A DNA stretch of 64,000 bases from Kibdelosporangium aridum (GTDB lineage: Bacteria > Actinomycetota > Actinomycetes > Mycobacteriales > Pseudonocardiaceae), in assembly GCF_900176515.1 (NCBI RefSeq), contig NZ_FWXV01000009.1, positions 248,001 through 312,000 on the forward strand, in the 5' to 3' direction. The translations under genes and the position numbers were made by a program. Position 1 is the stretch's first letter. Every line of letters starts with the position of its first letter. The notes beneath the pieces are model-generated. The model did no database searches, had not been told where the DNA came from, and saw nothing but the letters and a program-made list of their open reading frames with translations. Shown piece after piece: positions 1 through 8,363 of the stretch.

Positions 1-407
1 TCGGCGATGCGGTCCGGCTGGATCTCGTCCTTGGCCAAGGCTTTCGCGAACGTGCCGCCGGCCCGTTGGCCCAGTTTGGACAGTAGCGCGACGCGGCTGT
101 CCTCGACCATGGCGTTGTCGGCCAGTTCTTGCAGCCCGCCGGTCAGCTCGACCAGTTTCCGTTCCAGTTCAACGACTTTGGCGTCGGCCGACCGAGGTTC
201 GTGGCGCATCGCGACTTCGACGCTCAGCACCGTTGCCTGACCGCGGCCGCTGACCCGGACGGAGTCCCGGAGCAGGCCGAGTGGCAACCCGCCTACTTCG
301 ACTCGCTGCTGTCCTTGGTCAAGCGCCACTGATGTCCGCCGTGTCACCCGTGCCTGCCCCGGGTACACGGTCACGGCCACGATCGGTGCTTCCACGGTGC
401 TGGTCAC
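1..407 (-). CDS. MuiA-family (DUF4139) protein, N-terminal part, cut by window edge
   Basis: Reading the minus strand from GTG 407 gives an uninterrupted frame to base 1. It begins VTSTVEAPIVAVTVYPGQAR and continues with VTRRT, VALDQGQQRVEVGGLPLG and SVRVSGRG, then a charged helical stretch. This is the N-terminal layout of the mucoidy-inhibitor MuiA/DUF4139 family: a short beta domain followed by a coiled coil. The function of this family is not settled; actinobacterial members are usually annotated only by family. An in-frame TAG lies just upstream of the GTG, which fixes the start. Only about 135 residues are visible, and the C-terminal DUF4139 domain would lie outside the window. The gene diverges from the secreted protein at 651. 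Confidence 0.75.
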   Translation of the reverse strand, partial: MTSTVEAPIVAVTVYPGQARVTRRTSVALDQGQQRVEVGGLPLGLLRDSVRVSGRGQATVLSVEVAMRHEPRSADAKVVELERKLVELTGGLQELADNAMVEDSRVALLSKLGQRAGGTFAKALAKDEIQPDRIA

Positions 408-650
408 ATCGCGAGGCTACCGCTTGCGCGCGCCAGGTCCGGTGGATACGTTGTTACGCGCGTGCCGGAGGTGGGCCGGCCATTAACTGGGGGCGATTCT
501 GTGAACGATTTCTCGCGATTTCGGCTGCGGTGTATCCGGCGCAGGGCCATTCGGGGGTAATCGCCTGCTCGCTTTGGGCGCGAGTAGTTCGTTGGGTCCT
601 TTCGCTGGGTGAAGTCTGTCTTTTTCGAACGTACAAGGGTGGGAAAAAGC

Positions 651-2759
651 ATGCGAAGATCGCTTGTCTACAGTAGACGGCTCGGCTACGGCGTCGCGTC
701 CGTCGCGATGGTCACCAGCCTGCTCGCGCCTGCGGCGGCCTATGCCGCACCTGCGACGCCGCCGGCGATTCCGCAGGTAGCGGCCGATGCGGCGGCGACC
801 GCGGTGCCGGAGTCCACTGAGGTGGAGAAGGTCCGTGCGGTGCGGGCGATCGAGGTCGGTGAGGCGACCGACGAGTGGCTGATGTTGTCGGACAAGAACT
901 TCGTGTTCCGCGTCTACGACAAGATCAATCCAGGTAAATACCCGCTGACCAGGGCGGAGGCCTACCGGGTTTACCGGATCGTCGTAGGAACGCCGGACGC
1001 GCCCGATGCGACCGCGTTCATCCGGACCGGTATTCACGATTTCGTCGACCGCGACCACATCGAATACGCCAACCGGGTGGAAGAAGCCCGCCAGGCCAGG
1101 GAAGCCAGGCAGAAAGCGGCTGCCTTCGCGGAGATCCCGGCGGATGCGGCGATGCTGGACGGCAACGACCAGAACTTCGTCTACCAGGTGTGGCGTCGCT
1201 CGACTGGGCCGAAGGTCAAAGAGGGCGCCATGAACGCCTGGGGTGGTGACGCGGTGGCGTGGAAGACGTTCATCACTACCACGATCTACACCCTGCACCT
1301 CGCCGATCAGCGGGATGCGATTGAGAAGGCCAAGCAGGAGAGCGAGGAGGCCGCGCGGATCTTGGCTGCCAAGCAGGCCAAGAAGAACGCTGCGGCGGTG
1401 CTGGGGATCATCGCGCCTGAAGGCTGGCTGACTTTGTCGGATGACAATTTCATCCGGCAGTTGCTGACCACGGCGGAGTTGGCTGATCCTCGGCACGTTG
1501 AGGTGAAGAACGCTGCGGATGCCGCGTTGCGCAGCAGTAATCCGGCGGACTGGAAGGCGTTCATCGACACGGGGTTGAAGGCCGCTGATCAGCGGGATGC
1601 TGCGCGGGAGAAGGCTATCCGGGAGGAAGCCGACCGGCAGAAGGTTCGTGAGATCAAGGCCAAGGCTGAGGCGGGCCGGGTGCGGCCGCGTCTGGTCGCT
1701 GAGGCGAATGCCGCGCTGGCGGGGACTCCGGCTGACGTGACCAAGTTCTTGTCGGAGACGCAGTACGCGGTGTTGAACCAGTCGCTGATGACCACGACGC
1801 CGGGCGTCACGGGCTGGTACGTGCACACCGGCGGTGGCGACGCTTGGATCACGCCGGGAACACCCGGCAACGCGGGCGAGACACCTCTTGGCGACGCCAC
1901 CTGGAAGGTCGTCACCGGTCTCGCCGACGCGAACTGCTACTCGTTCGAGTCCACCGCGCACGTCGGCAGCTACCTGCGTGTCCAGGACTACCGCGTCAAG
2001 CTGCACGCCAGCGACGGCAGCGCCGCGTTCAGCACGGCCGCGACCTGGTGCCCGAAGGCGGGCTTGAGCGGGACGGGTGTTTCCTTGGAGTCCAAGGCGC
2101 TGCCCGGCCGGTTCCTGCGGCACTACGGCGCCCAGCTGTGGGCGGGTGCCAAGAGCGGCGACACCACGGGTGACCTGAACCCGCACGTGTTCGAGGTCGA
2201 CGCGACCTGGAACATCGTCGACCCCAACCCGAACGTCACCACTCCGATCATGCTGCGCTGGCACAACGACGACGCGCTGCGCGCCAAGATCGGTAACCCG
2301 AAGGCCGCCGAGGTCCACGAGAACGGCGTCCGGTTGCGGGACTTCGAGCGGGGCAGGTTGTACTGGACCCAGGGCACCCAGCCGCGGATGCTGGCCGGCC
2401 CGATCATCGCCACGTTCGACGCGTTGGGCCGGTTCACGATCAACGGCACACCCGCCAGGCTGGAGATCGACCAGACGACGGCACCGGACGGCGTCGGCCA
2501 GTACGTGCACTACAACCCCGAGCGGATGCTGTCGATCTACTGGTCGCCCACGACCGGCTCGCACTGGGTGCTCGGCGCCATCCGGGACAAGTGGGCGAGC
2601 CTTGGCTGGGAGAAGTCGGCACTGGGCTATCCCACGAGCGACGAATACGACATCCCAGGCGGGCGTCGCAGCGATTTCCAGAACGGCTACTCCATCTCCT
2701 GGAACGCCACGACCGGCGAGACCACAGTCTTCCGCCGGGTGGTCGTCCCGATCAACTGA
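651..2759 (+). CDS. Secreted ALF-repeat / AbfB (CBM42) / LGFP-repeat protein
   Basis: This 702-residue protein starts at ATG 651 behind a GGGTGGG ribosome site. An upstream in-frame ATG at 609 would put a poor extension before the signal peptide. Residues 1-35 form an export signal (RR pair, hydrophobic core, AYAAPA cleavage region). Residues about 75-385 are charged helical repeats with ALF-type units, for example SDDNFIRQLL and KAFIDTGLKAADQRD. Residues about 387-520 match the AbfB/CBM42 fold (GSYLRVQDYRVKLHAS, FLRHYGAQLWA). Residues about 545-690 are LGFP-like repeats (IRDKWASLGWEKSALGYPTS). No catalytic domain is visible. CBM42 domains bind arabinofuranose side chains and LGFP repeats are found in actinobacterial envelope proteins, so attachment to wall arabinogalactan is a reasonable inference. 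A perfect hairpin separates it from the next gene, whose N-terminal repeats are similar. Confidence 0.85.
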   Translation: MRRSLVYSRRLGYGVASVAMVTSLLAPAAAYAAPATPPAIPQVAADAAATAVPESTEVEKVRAVRAIEVGEATDEWLMLSDKNFVFRVYDKINPGKYPLTRAEAYRVYRIVVGTPDAPDATAFIRTGIHDFVDRDHIEYANRVEEARQAREARQKAAAFAEIPADAAMLDGNDQNFVYQVWRRSTGPKVKEGAMNAWGGDAVAWKTFITTTIYTLHLADQRDAIEKAKQESEEAARILAAKQAKKNAAAVLGIIAPEGWLTLSDDNFIRQLLTTAELADPRHVEVKNAADAALRSSNPADWKAFIDTGLKAADQRDAAREKAIREEADRQKVREIKAKAEAGRVRPRLVAEANAALAGTPADVTKFLSETQYAVLNQSLMTTTPGVTGWYVHTGGGDAWITPGTPGNAGETPLGDATWKVVTGLADANCYSFESTAHVGSYLRVQDYRVKLHASDGSAAFSTAATWCPKAGLSGTGVSLESKALPGRFLRHYGAQLWAGAKSGDTTGDLNPHVFEVDATWNIVDPNPNVTTPIMLRWHNDDALRAKIGNPKAAEVHENGVRLRDFERGRLYWTQGTQPRMLAGPIIATFDALGRFTINGTPARLEIDQTTAPDGVGQYVHYNPERMLSIYWSPTTGSHWVLGAIRDKWASLGWEKSALGYPTSDEYDIPGGRRSDFQNGYSISWNATTGETTVFRRVVVPIN

Positions 2760-2771
2760 TTGCAATTCCGC

Positions 2772-2800
2772 ACCGGCCCGGTACCTAGTGCCGGGCCGGT
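2772..2800 (+). terminator. GC-rich hairpin after the ALF/AbfB gene
   Basis: A perfect 10-bp inverted repeat (ACCGGCCCGG / CCGGGCCGGT) encloses a 9-base loop just after the stop at 2759. There is no clear T-run, as is common for actinobacterial terminators. It may only attenuate read-through into the gene at 2821. Confidence 0.6.
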
Positions 2801-2820
2801 CTCACGCGTGGGAGTCCTTT

Positions 2821-5800
2821 GTGAAGTTACGCAGCGCTGTGGTGGCGTTCGCGGTGCTCGCCGGTGTGGTCAACCCGGCGGCTGCGGCACCCGAACAGCT
2901 GAGAACTGTTGCGATGGCTCAAGATTCCGAGCCGCCGAGACCAATGCCGCCTGATCCGTACAAGGAGTGGGACGGTAAGGCGGGTGTTGCGGATACTGGT
3001 GATCCTCGGTTGCGGCAGTTGGTGGCTGACAATGCCGAGTTGGCGGAGGATGTTGAGGTTCGGGATGCTGCGAAGGCCGCGTTGGATGGTGGTCGTGCGG
3101 CGATCATGGCGTTCCTCAACACCGGTCTGAAAGAGGCGCAGAAGCGGGCTGCGGAGCGTAAGGCGCGGGTCGCGGCGGAGAACCGGGCGGCGATTGAGCC
3201 GTTGCGTGGCACCGGAGGCGCATACCTTCGGGCCGAAGTGGACCGTGTGCTGGCGGGCACTGACTTGGACCGTGTGCAGTTCCTGGCATACGGCCGTTCC
3301 ATTGCCGAGCAGCGGGATGCTGCGGCGGCGCAGAGTGTGCAGCAGCGGGCGTCGGAGAACCGTGCTCGGGTGCAGATGCTGGTGGGGGTGGGTGGTCCGG
3401 AGGTCAAGAGGGCCGCGCAGACCGCGCTGGATGGCGGGGACGCGGCGGTTGAGCAGTTCCTGGCTTCTGGGTATGTGGAGGCGGCCAAGCGGGACGCCGA
3501 TGCCCGGGAGAAGTTCCTGGCCGATGAGGAAGCTCGGATTAAGGCCGCGGAGGCGTTGTCGGAGTTGGCGAAGAAGTCCGCTCGTGCCAACGAGGCGCGT
3601 CGGGTGTTGTTGGTGCAGCACGGTAACGGTATTCGGGCGTTGCAGCGTTCGTCGAATGCGTTGATTCTGGCGGGGAATGAGGCGCGGCGGGCGGAGCAGA
3701 TCCTGGCTGCGAACACCGCCGGTGGCCAGCACCCGGTCGATGCGTTCGACGGGGTGAAAGCCGAGGTCGCCCGCCAGTGGGGTAATGCACGCGCTGCGGT
3801 GGATGAGGCGCAGCGGGCGGCGGTGCAGGCGCAGGTGCAGGCGGAGATCCTGGTGGAGACCGGGTTGCCGTATGGCGCGCAGTGGGCACAAATGGCGTTC
3901 GGGATGTCCCAGGCGGCGCGGGCGGCGGTCTCGGCGGTGGAGACGGCGTCGCATTCGATTGATGCGGCGGCGTTTACTGATCAGGCGCGGAATGCTCAGG
4001 AGCGGGCGGAGCGGCACGCTGAGCAGGCCAAGAAGTGGCGGGAGACCGCTGAGGCGCATGCGCGGGCGGCGGCGGATTTGGCTGAGGCGGCTCGGGTGCA
4101 GATGGAGGCCGCGCGGGACGCGGCAGCCCGGACCAAGGCCGCCCGTCAGGCGGCGGAGGTCGCGGAGGCGCAGGCCTGGGCGGCGGCGGAGCGGACCCGT
4201 CAGCAGCGGATCATCGCTGAGCGGGAGGCGGCGACCGCGGCGGCGCAGCGGGCGATTGCTGAGCGGGAGCGGGCCAACGCCGCGGCGGCGCGGGGTCGTG
4301 CCGAGCAGCAGGCCGCGGTGGCGCGGGCGATGCGCGGCGAAGCCGAGGCTCAAGCTGGGATCGCGGCCGCGGCGCGTGGGCGTGCTGAGGCGGCGGATGG
4401 TGCTGCGGCACAAGCGGAAACCAACGCGCGTGCTGAGGAAAGCAGTGCGGTGGCGAGCCGTGATGCGGCGTACAAGGCGGAGCGCGAGCAGCGTGCGGCG
4501 GAGGCGCGTGCGGCGGCGATGGATGCAATGGCCGCGGCTGCACGCGGTGGTCCTCACGCTGAGGCGGCCCAACTTGAGGCCAACAATGCGCGCGGCGAGG
4601 CCATGACCGCTGCGGGGGCGGCTGGTGCGGCTCGTAACGCAGCGAACGCGGCGACGGGTGCGGCGGCTGGTGCTCGTGGTGCGGCTACCGAGGCGACGCG
4701 TGCTGCGGCTCGTGCTCGCGCGGCCGCGCAGGCTGCGGCAGCTGCGGCTGCTCGGGCGAACGCGGCTGCCAACCGTGCGGAAGCGGAAGCCGCGGCGACG
4801 CATGCTGCTGCGCTGCGGGCGAATTCGGCGGCGTCGGATGCGACGTTCCAGGAGGCCAAGGCAGCTGAGGCGGCGCAGAATGCGGTGAACTTGGCCAACC
4901 AGGCGGCGTCGGAGGCGATGCAGTCGCAGATGTCGGCTGAGCGCACCAAGGCCGAGGCCGATGCGGCCGCGCATGAGGCGGTGTCCGCTGCGACGCAGGC
5001 GAGTCTGGCGTTGCAGGCGGCGTCGGCGGCGAAGTCGTCCTCGCAGGCGATCACCCAACCGGCGAACACGGCGATTGCTGTGGTGGCGCCGTTCACCGGC
5101 CAGGACATCGACGCGGATTTCGTGGTCCGGGTGGCCGAGCAGGCTCGCGCAGTCGGCGCCGAGCAGGCCGCAGCAGCCGAACGCCGTGCCGCGGAAGCAC
5201 TAGAGGCCGCACGACTGGCGCAGGAGGCAGCTGATCGGGCCGCGGCGGAGGTCAAGCCAGCCTATGACGCGGCGGCTGCGGCGGCGAAGTCGTCTGCGGC
5301 GGCAGCACGGTCCGCGGCGGACGCGCAGAAATACGCCGCCGAGGCGGCCGTAGATGGTGCCGCGGCACGTGCAGCAGCGGCACGTGCCAACCAAGCCGAC
5401 GCCCAAGCCCGCGAAGACGCCCGCAAAGCACGGGCAGCGGCCAATGCAGCAGCCAACGACGCAGCCATCGCCGGACGCGCCGCATCGGCCGCGGAAGCCG
5501 ATGCCGCCGCGGCACGTTCGGCCGCCAGCAGGGCCGAGGCTGACGCCGCAGCCGCCCGAGGAGCCGCGGACCGTGCTGAAGCCGACGCCACCGCGGCAGC
5601 GGCTGCGGCCGACAGCGCACAGCAACACGCCAACGGTGCGGCGGAAGCGGCCAAGAACGCTTACGCCGCAGCGGTTGAGGCAGGCAAGGCCGCCGACCGG
5701 GCCGAAGATGCCGCGCGCAAGGCCGAAGCGGAACGTCGTAAGCAGCAAGCCGAGAACGGCGACGGCGATCCAGGGCTGTCCGCCGAGGACGAAGCCCGGT

Positions 5801-6471
5801 TCCTCGCGGACTTGTCGCAGGAAGCGATCGACGAGTACCGGCAGGCCGCCGACATGGCCAAGAAGGGACTCATCGGCTTCATCATCGAGAACGGCGGGCA
5901 GATCCTGCTCGACGAGATCGGCTACACCGACGCCAAGAAGTGCTTCGGTGAAGGCGATGTGGCCGCCTGCCTGTGGACAGTGATCAACGTCGGTTCACTG
6001 CTGACGCTGATCGCGAAGCTGCCCGCGGTGAGCAAGGCGATCGCCAGGATCGCGGCCGGGCTGGTCCGGTTCCTCGAAGGTTCGGCGGCCGGCACGAAAC
6101 TGCTCAACACGATCAGGAGCATCGCGGACAAGTACCGCAAACTCCCGCCGTGTGTCGGTGGCAAGGCATCCCGGGCGTTGACCGACGACCCGGATCCCGA
6201 GGACTGTCTCGTCACCCCACTGGGCCTTGGGCACACCGGGAAACACAAGAACCTCACGATCAACGAGAAGATCGCGATGGACGAGGTGATGTACGACCCG
6301 AAGGCAGGCGAGGTCCTGCCGATCACCCTGAAAGATCCCAGGTGGCCCGCGAAGGACGGGTGGGTGAAGATGGCGCAGGAGGTCAACGGTGTGCGGATCC
6401 ACTACCTGTTCAACGAAGTGACCGGGCACTACGACGATTTCAAGGTCAAGGCCGTCGGAGATCCAGACTGA
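2821..6471 (+). CDS. Secreted ALF-repeat, Ala-rich coiled-coil polymorphic toxin candidate
   Basis: The protein has 1216 residues from GTG 2821, preceded by GGGAG. It opens with a signal peptide (KLRSAVVAFAVLAG, cleavage near NPAAAA). Residues about 55-240 are ALF repeats, such as VRDAAKAALDGGRAAIMAFL. Residues about 380-960 are an extremely Ala/Glu/Arg-rich coiled coil with few other residue types. Residues about 1015-1110 form a more ordered, partly hydrophobic region (IENGGQILLDEIGY, CLWTVINVGSLLTLIAKLPA) of the kind preceding toxin tips in actinobacterial polymorphic toxins. The last ~90 residues form a compact tip (NLTINEKIAMDEVMYDPKAG, HYLFNEVTGHYDDFKV). The tip family is not recognised with confidence; a nuclease is possible but not shown. 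The next gene overlaps the stop by one base, as toxin and immunity genes often do. Confidence 0.75.
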   Translation: MKLRSAVVAFAVLAGVVNPAAAAPEQLRTVAMAQDSEPPRPMPPDPYKEWDGKAGVADTGDPRLRQLVADNAELAEDVEVRDAAKAALDGGRAAIMAFLNTGLKEAQKRAAERKARVAAENRAAIEPLRGTGGAYLRAEVDRVLAGTDLDRVQFLAYGRSIAEQRDAAAAQSVQQRASENRARVQMLVGVGGPEVKRAAQTALDGGDAAVEQFLASGYVEAAKRDADAREKFLADEEARIKAAEALSELAKKSARANEARRVLLVQHGNGIRALQRSSNALILAGNEARRAEQILAANTAGGQHPVDAFDGVKAEVARQWGNARAAVDEAQRAAVQAQVQAEILVETGLPYGAQWAQMAFGMSQAARAAVSAVETASHSIDAAAFTDQARNAQERAERHAEQAKKWRETAEAHARAAADLAEAARVQMEAARDAAARTKAARQAAEVAEAQAWAAAERTRQQRIIAEREAATAAAQRAIAERERANAAAARGRAEQQAAVARAMRGEAEAQAGIAAAARGRAEAADGAAAQAETNARAEESSAVASRDAAYKAEREQRAAEARAAAMDAMAAAARGGPHAEAAQLEANNARGEAMTAAGAAGAARNAANAATGAAAGARGAATEATRAAARARAAAQAAAAAAARANAAANRAEAEAAATHAAALRANSAASDATFQEAKAAEAAQNAVNLANQAASEAMQSQMSAERTKAEADAAAHEAVSAATQASLALQAASAAKSSSQAITQPANTAIAVVAPFTGQDIDADFVVRVAEQARAVGAEQAAAAERRAAEALEAARLAQEAADRAAAEVKPAYDAAAAAAKSSAAAARSAADAQKYAAEAAVDGAAARAAAARANQADAQAREDARKARAAANAAANDAAIAGRAASAAEADAAAARSAASRAEADAAAARGAADRAEADATAAAAAADSAQQHANGAAEAAKNAYAAAVEAGKAADRAEDAARKAEAERRKQQAENGDGDPGLSAEDEARFLADLSQEAIDEYRQAADMAKKGLIGFIIENGGQILLDEIGYTDAKKCFGEGDVAACLWTVINVGSLLTLIAKLPAVSKAIARIAAGLVRFLEGSAAGTKLLNTIRSIADKYRKLPPCVGGKASRALTDDPDPEDCLVTPLGLGHTGKHKNLTINEKIAMDEVMYDPKAGEVLPITLKDPRWPAKDGWVKMAQEVNGVRIHYLFNEVTGHYDDFKVKAVGDPD

Positions 6472-6788
6472 TGAGCAAGGAAGAAAACGACAGGGCAGCC
6501 GTCGAAGGCATTCGCGGCTCCCGGCTGTCTCAGGAATGGCCGCCTTCGGCGTTGCCCGCGGGAACCCGCGTGCGCGTGGTCCACGACCCGGCCTGGAAAG
6601 GCCCATGGGCCCGTGAGTTCTACGGCCACATCGACACAACCGGTGCGCCGGAACCGGTTGTGCACGCCCAGGCCCAACCGGGCGAGCTGCAGTACTGGGT
6701 GACCTTCGACGAACTCGAGTACGACGCCGACGGCGACGGCCCGTTCCGCAAAGCCCAAATCTGGGGCAGGTACGTACAACCCGCGTAG
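6471..6788 (+). CDS. Putative immunity protein for the 2821 toxin candidate
   Basis: A 105-residue acidic cytosolic-type protein without signal peptide or membrane segment. Its ATG shares a base with the TGA of the toxin candidate (TGATG), so translation is probably coupled. It contains RVRVVHDPAWKGPWAREF, LQYWVTFDELEYDADGDGPF and an Arg/Tyr ending. The strongly negative DELEYDADGDG segment is typical of immunity proteins that mask a basic toxin surface. No family is recognised. The immunity role is inferred from position, size and charge only. Confidence 0.65.
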   Translation: MSKEENDRAAVEGIRGSRLSQEWPPSALPAGTRVRVVHDPAWKGPWAREFYGHIDTTGAPEPVVHAQAQPGELQYWVTFDELEYDADGDGPFRKAQIWGRYVQPA

Positions 6789-6799
6789 CGGTGCAGGAT

Positions 6800-6823
6800 T
6801 GCCGGTGGCTTCGGCCACCGGCA
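6800..6823 (+). terminator. Perfect hairpin with UUCG tetraloop
   Basis: TGCCGGTGGC-TTCG-GCCACCGGCA is a perfect 10-bp stem closed by a UUCG loop, placed 12 bases after the immunity gene's stop. It probably ends the toxin/immunity transcript. A shortened copy recurs near 9231 in a decayed duplicate of this locus. Confidence 0.7.
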
Positions 6824-6868
6824 TACTGTGCGGGTGACTATGGTTAAGGAGCACCCCGCGAACAGCGG

Positions 6869-7384
6869 ATGAGCGCCCCAATGTGGGTGCGAACCCCCAC
6901 GGAAATAAAGCGCCAGCGCCGCCGAAAAGCGCACGCCTGCTGGGACCACCTGATTATCGCGCCCCTCTGGCCCATGCACGGCGCAAACCTCGGCACATTG
7001 CTACGAACCTGCGACGCCGTCGGCGCCTGCCTGGCAGTTCCCCGTTTGCCTTGGGTCCCAACGGCACTGGAAATCGGCAACACTCTGCGCAAGCCGTCCT
7101 GCGTGCACTGGGTCAACAATCCGATACGGTGGCTGCAAGCTCAACGTGCCTCGGCGGAAATCGTCGGCGTGGAGCTGACCGACGAATCCGTCCGCCTGGC
7201 ATTCCTACAACCCGCCCGCCGCCGCACGGTTGCGGTGTTGGGCAACGAACGTACCGGAATTCCGCCCGAGGCAACGGAATTACTGGACCTTGCCGTGGAA
7301 ATCCCCATGGTCGGCACGGGTATGAGTTTGAACGTTGCCGTCGCCGGATCGCTTGTCGCGTATAAGCTCTCAGGCCTCGTCTGA
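6869..7384 (+). CDS. SpoU/TrmH-family RNA 2'-O-methyltransferase
   Basis: This 171-residue protein carries all three SpoU motifs: motif 1 HGANLGTLLRTCDAVG (Asn40, Arg46), motif 2 AVLGNERTGIP (Glu127) and motif 3 IPMVGTGMSLNVAVAGS (Ser153, Asn155). The family binds S-adenosylmethionine in a trefoil-knot fold and methylates the 2'-hydroxyl of rRNA or tRNA. The length fits a minimal SpoU domain without an extra RNA-binding domain, like TrmL-type proteins. The target cannot be read from the sequence. The gene overlaps the next one by one base (TGATG). Its place in a toxin/immunity region is unusual. A decayed copy of its flanks lies at 9228-9388, so the segment has been duplicated. Confidence 0.9.
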   Translation: MSAPMWVRTPTEIKRQRRRKAHACWDHLIIAPLWPMHGANLGTLLRTCDAVGACLAVPRLPWVPTALEIGNTLRKPSCVHWVNNPIRWLQAQRASAEIVGVELTDESVRLAFLQPARRRTVAVLGNERTGIPPEATELLDLAVEIPMVGTGMSLNVAVAGSLVAYKLSGLV

Positions 7385-7764
7385 TGTGGAGTGACAGAGT
7401 GGAACGAATCGGACCACATGTGCTGCCGTCATTACTGGTCGAGTTGGTCAATGCCGGGCGCTGGCGTACGCCCGACGACGAGGACTTGCTCCATGCGGTG
7501 TTCACCGACGAACCTCAGAGCGCCTGGTTCTACGGATTGGCCGACATGACGCGGCAGAACGAGTTCTTCCACCGGATGACGCCCGAGGATGCGTTCAACA
7601 ACACCGGGATCGGCATCGACCCGAACCACGCGGTACTGATCGGTGACCTAGGCGCGGACATGCCGATAGCCCTGGACTACCGGACGAGTGCCACCTCGCC
7701 CCGGGTGCTCTATCTCGCGGAACCCGGATGGATCGAAGTCGCCAAGGACTGGCGAGTTGACTAA
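7384..7764 (+). CDS. SUKH (SMI1/KNR4)-type immunity protein
   Basis: A 126-residue acidic protein. The C-terminal half has the SUKH signature of short strands ending in a bound-substrate-like turn: HAVLIGDLGADMPIALDY then PRVLYLAEPGWIEVAKDW. SUKH proteins neutralise nuclease and other toxins in polymorphic toxin systems. The ATG at 7384 overlaps the methyltransferase stop. A GTG at 7399 (VERIGPHVLP) with GGAGTGACAGA in front is an equally good start and would shorten the protein by five residues. No cognate toxin is adjacent, so it is probably an orphan immunity gene. Confidence 0.7.
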   Translation: MWSDRVERIGPHVLPSLLVELVNAGRWRTPDDEDLLHAVFTDEPQSAWFYGLADMTRQNEFFHRMTPEDAFNNTGIGIDPNHAVLIGDLGADMPIALDYRTSATSPRVLYLAEPGWIEVAKDWRVD

Positions 7765-7824
7765 CTATATCAACGTTTATCGCACGAATTCCGGTTTCGT
7801 GCACGGTGCGCCAGGTGGCGCGCC

Positions 7825-8226
7825 ATGATCGACCTTTCGAAGGTGATTGAGAACCTTATTCTGTACCGTTCGATGTGGACATCAGACTCTGTTGGCCGCA
7901 TTGCGGTTAATCTGGCACGGAGACTGGGTGGATCGATGGATTGGGACGCAGACGCGGGAGAGACGTGGGCAAGTGTAATAATCGACGATCGCAGGGTTGC
8001 CATTATTTCGACCGCGCTCCCGCTAGCTTTCTCGGCAGAGGATGTAGACTGGAACCCGGAAGAACGTGCAGAGGTTAAATCGATAATACCTGTCAGTTCA
8101 TTTGACGCTGCGATTTTTTGCTGTGATACTACGATATTGACCCGCGCGTTTGGAAGCCCGGACAGGCTTGAATTGGTCGATCATGGAAGGTTTTCTGCAG
8201 ATGATCTGTGGTATGCCACGATCTGA
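7825..8226 (+). CDS. Unknown small protein, probable orphan immunity gene
   Basis: A 133-residue protein starting MIDLSKVIENLI, with LARRLGGSMDWDADAGETW and FDAAIFCCDTTILTRAFGSP. I do not recognise the family. There is no signal peptide or membrane helix. Codon use and base composition are clearly less GC-rich than in flanking core genes (for example around 8040-8120), suggesting recent acquisition. Its size, acidity and position between immunity genes suggest an immunity function, but that is inference. The start has only a weak ribosome site. Confidence 0.55.
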   Translation: MIDLSKVIENLILYRSMWTSDSVGRIAVNLARRLGGSMDWDADAGETWASVIIDDRRVAIISTALPLAFSAEDVDWNPEERAEVKSIIPVSSFDAAIFCCDTTILTRAFGSPDRLELVDHGRFSADDLWYATI

Positions 8227-8363
8227 ACTGATTCCGGATCGTCAGTTGTAGCAGAGGCGCGTACGACACTGAGGTGGTCTCAACGAATTTCGCGTAGTCC
8301 GGCCGTACTTCGAAATACGTGATAGTGAGTGTGGCTTTGACGATGTCGCCGATCTTGGACAGG

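Noticed and set aside
483..2765. Long minus-strand frame (760 codons) opposite the ALF/AbfB gene
   Set aside because: It mirrors third-position GC of the plus-strand gene, has no family motifs and is rich in Arg/Val/Gly; it is a codon shadow.
2827..5058. 743-codon minus-strand frame opposite the Ala-rich coiled coil
   Set aside because: Arg/Leu-rich composition is the expected complement of GCG/GAG codons; no start site and no domain.
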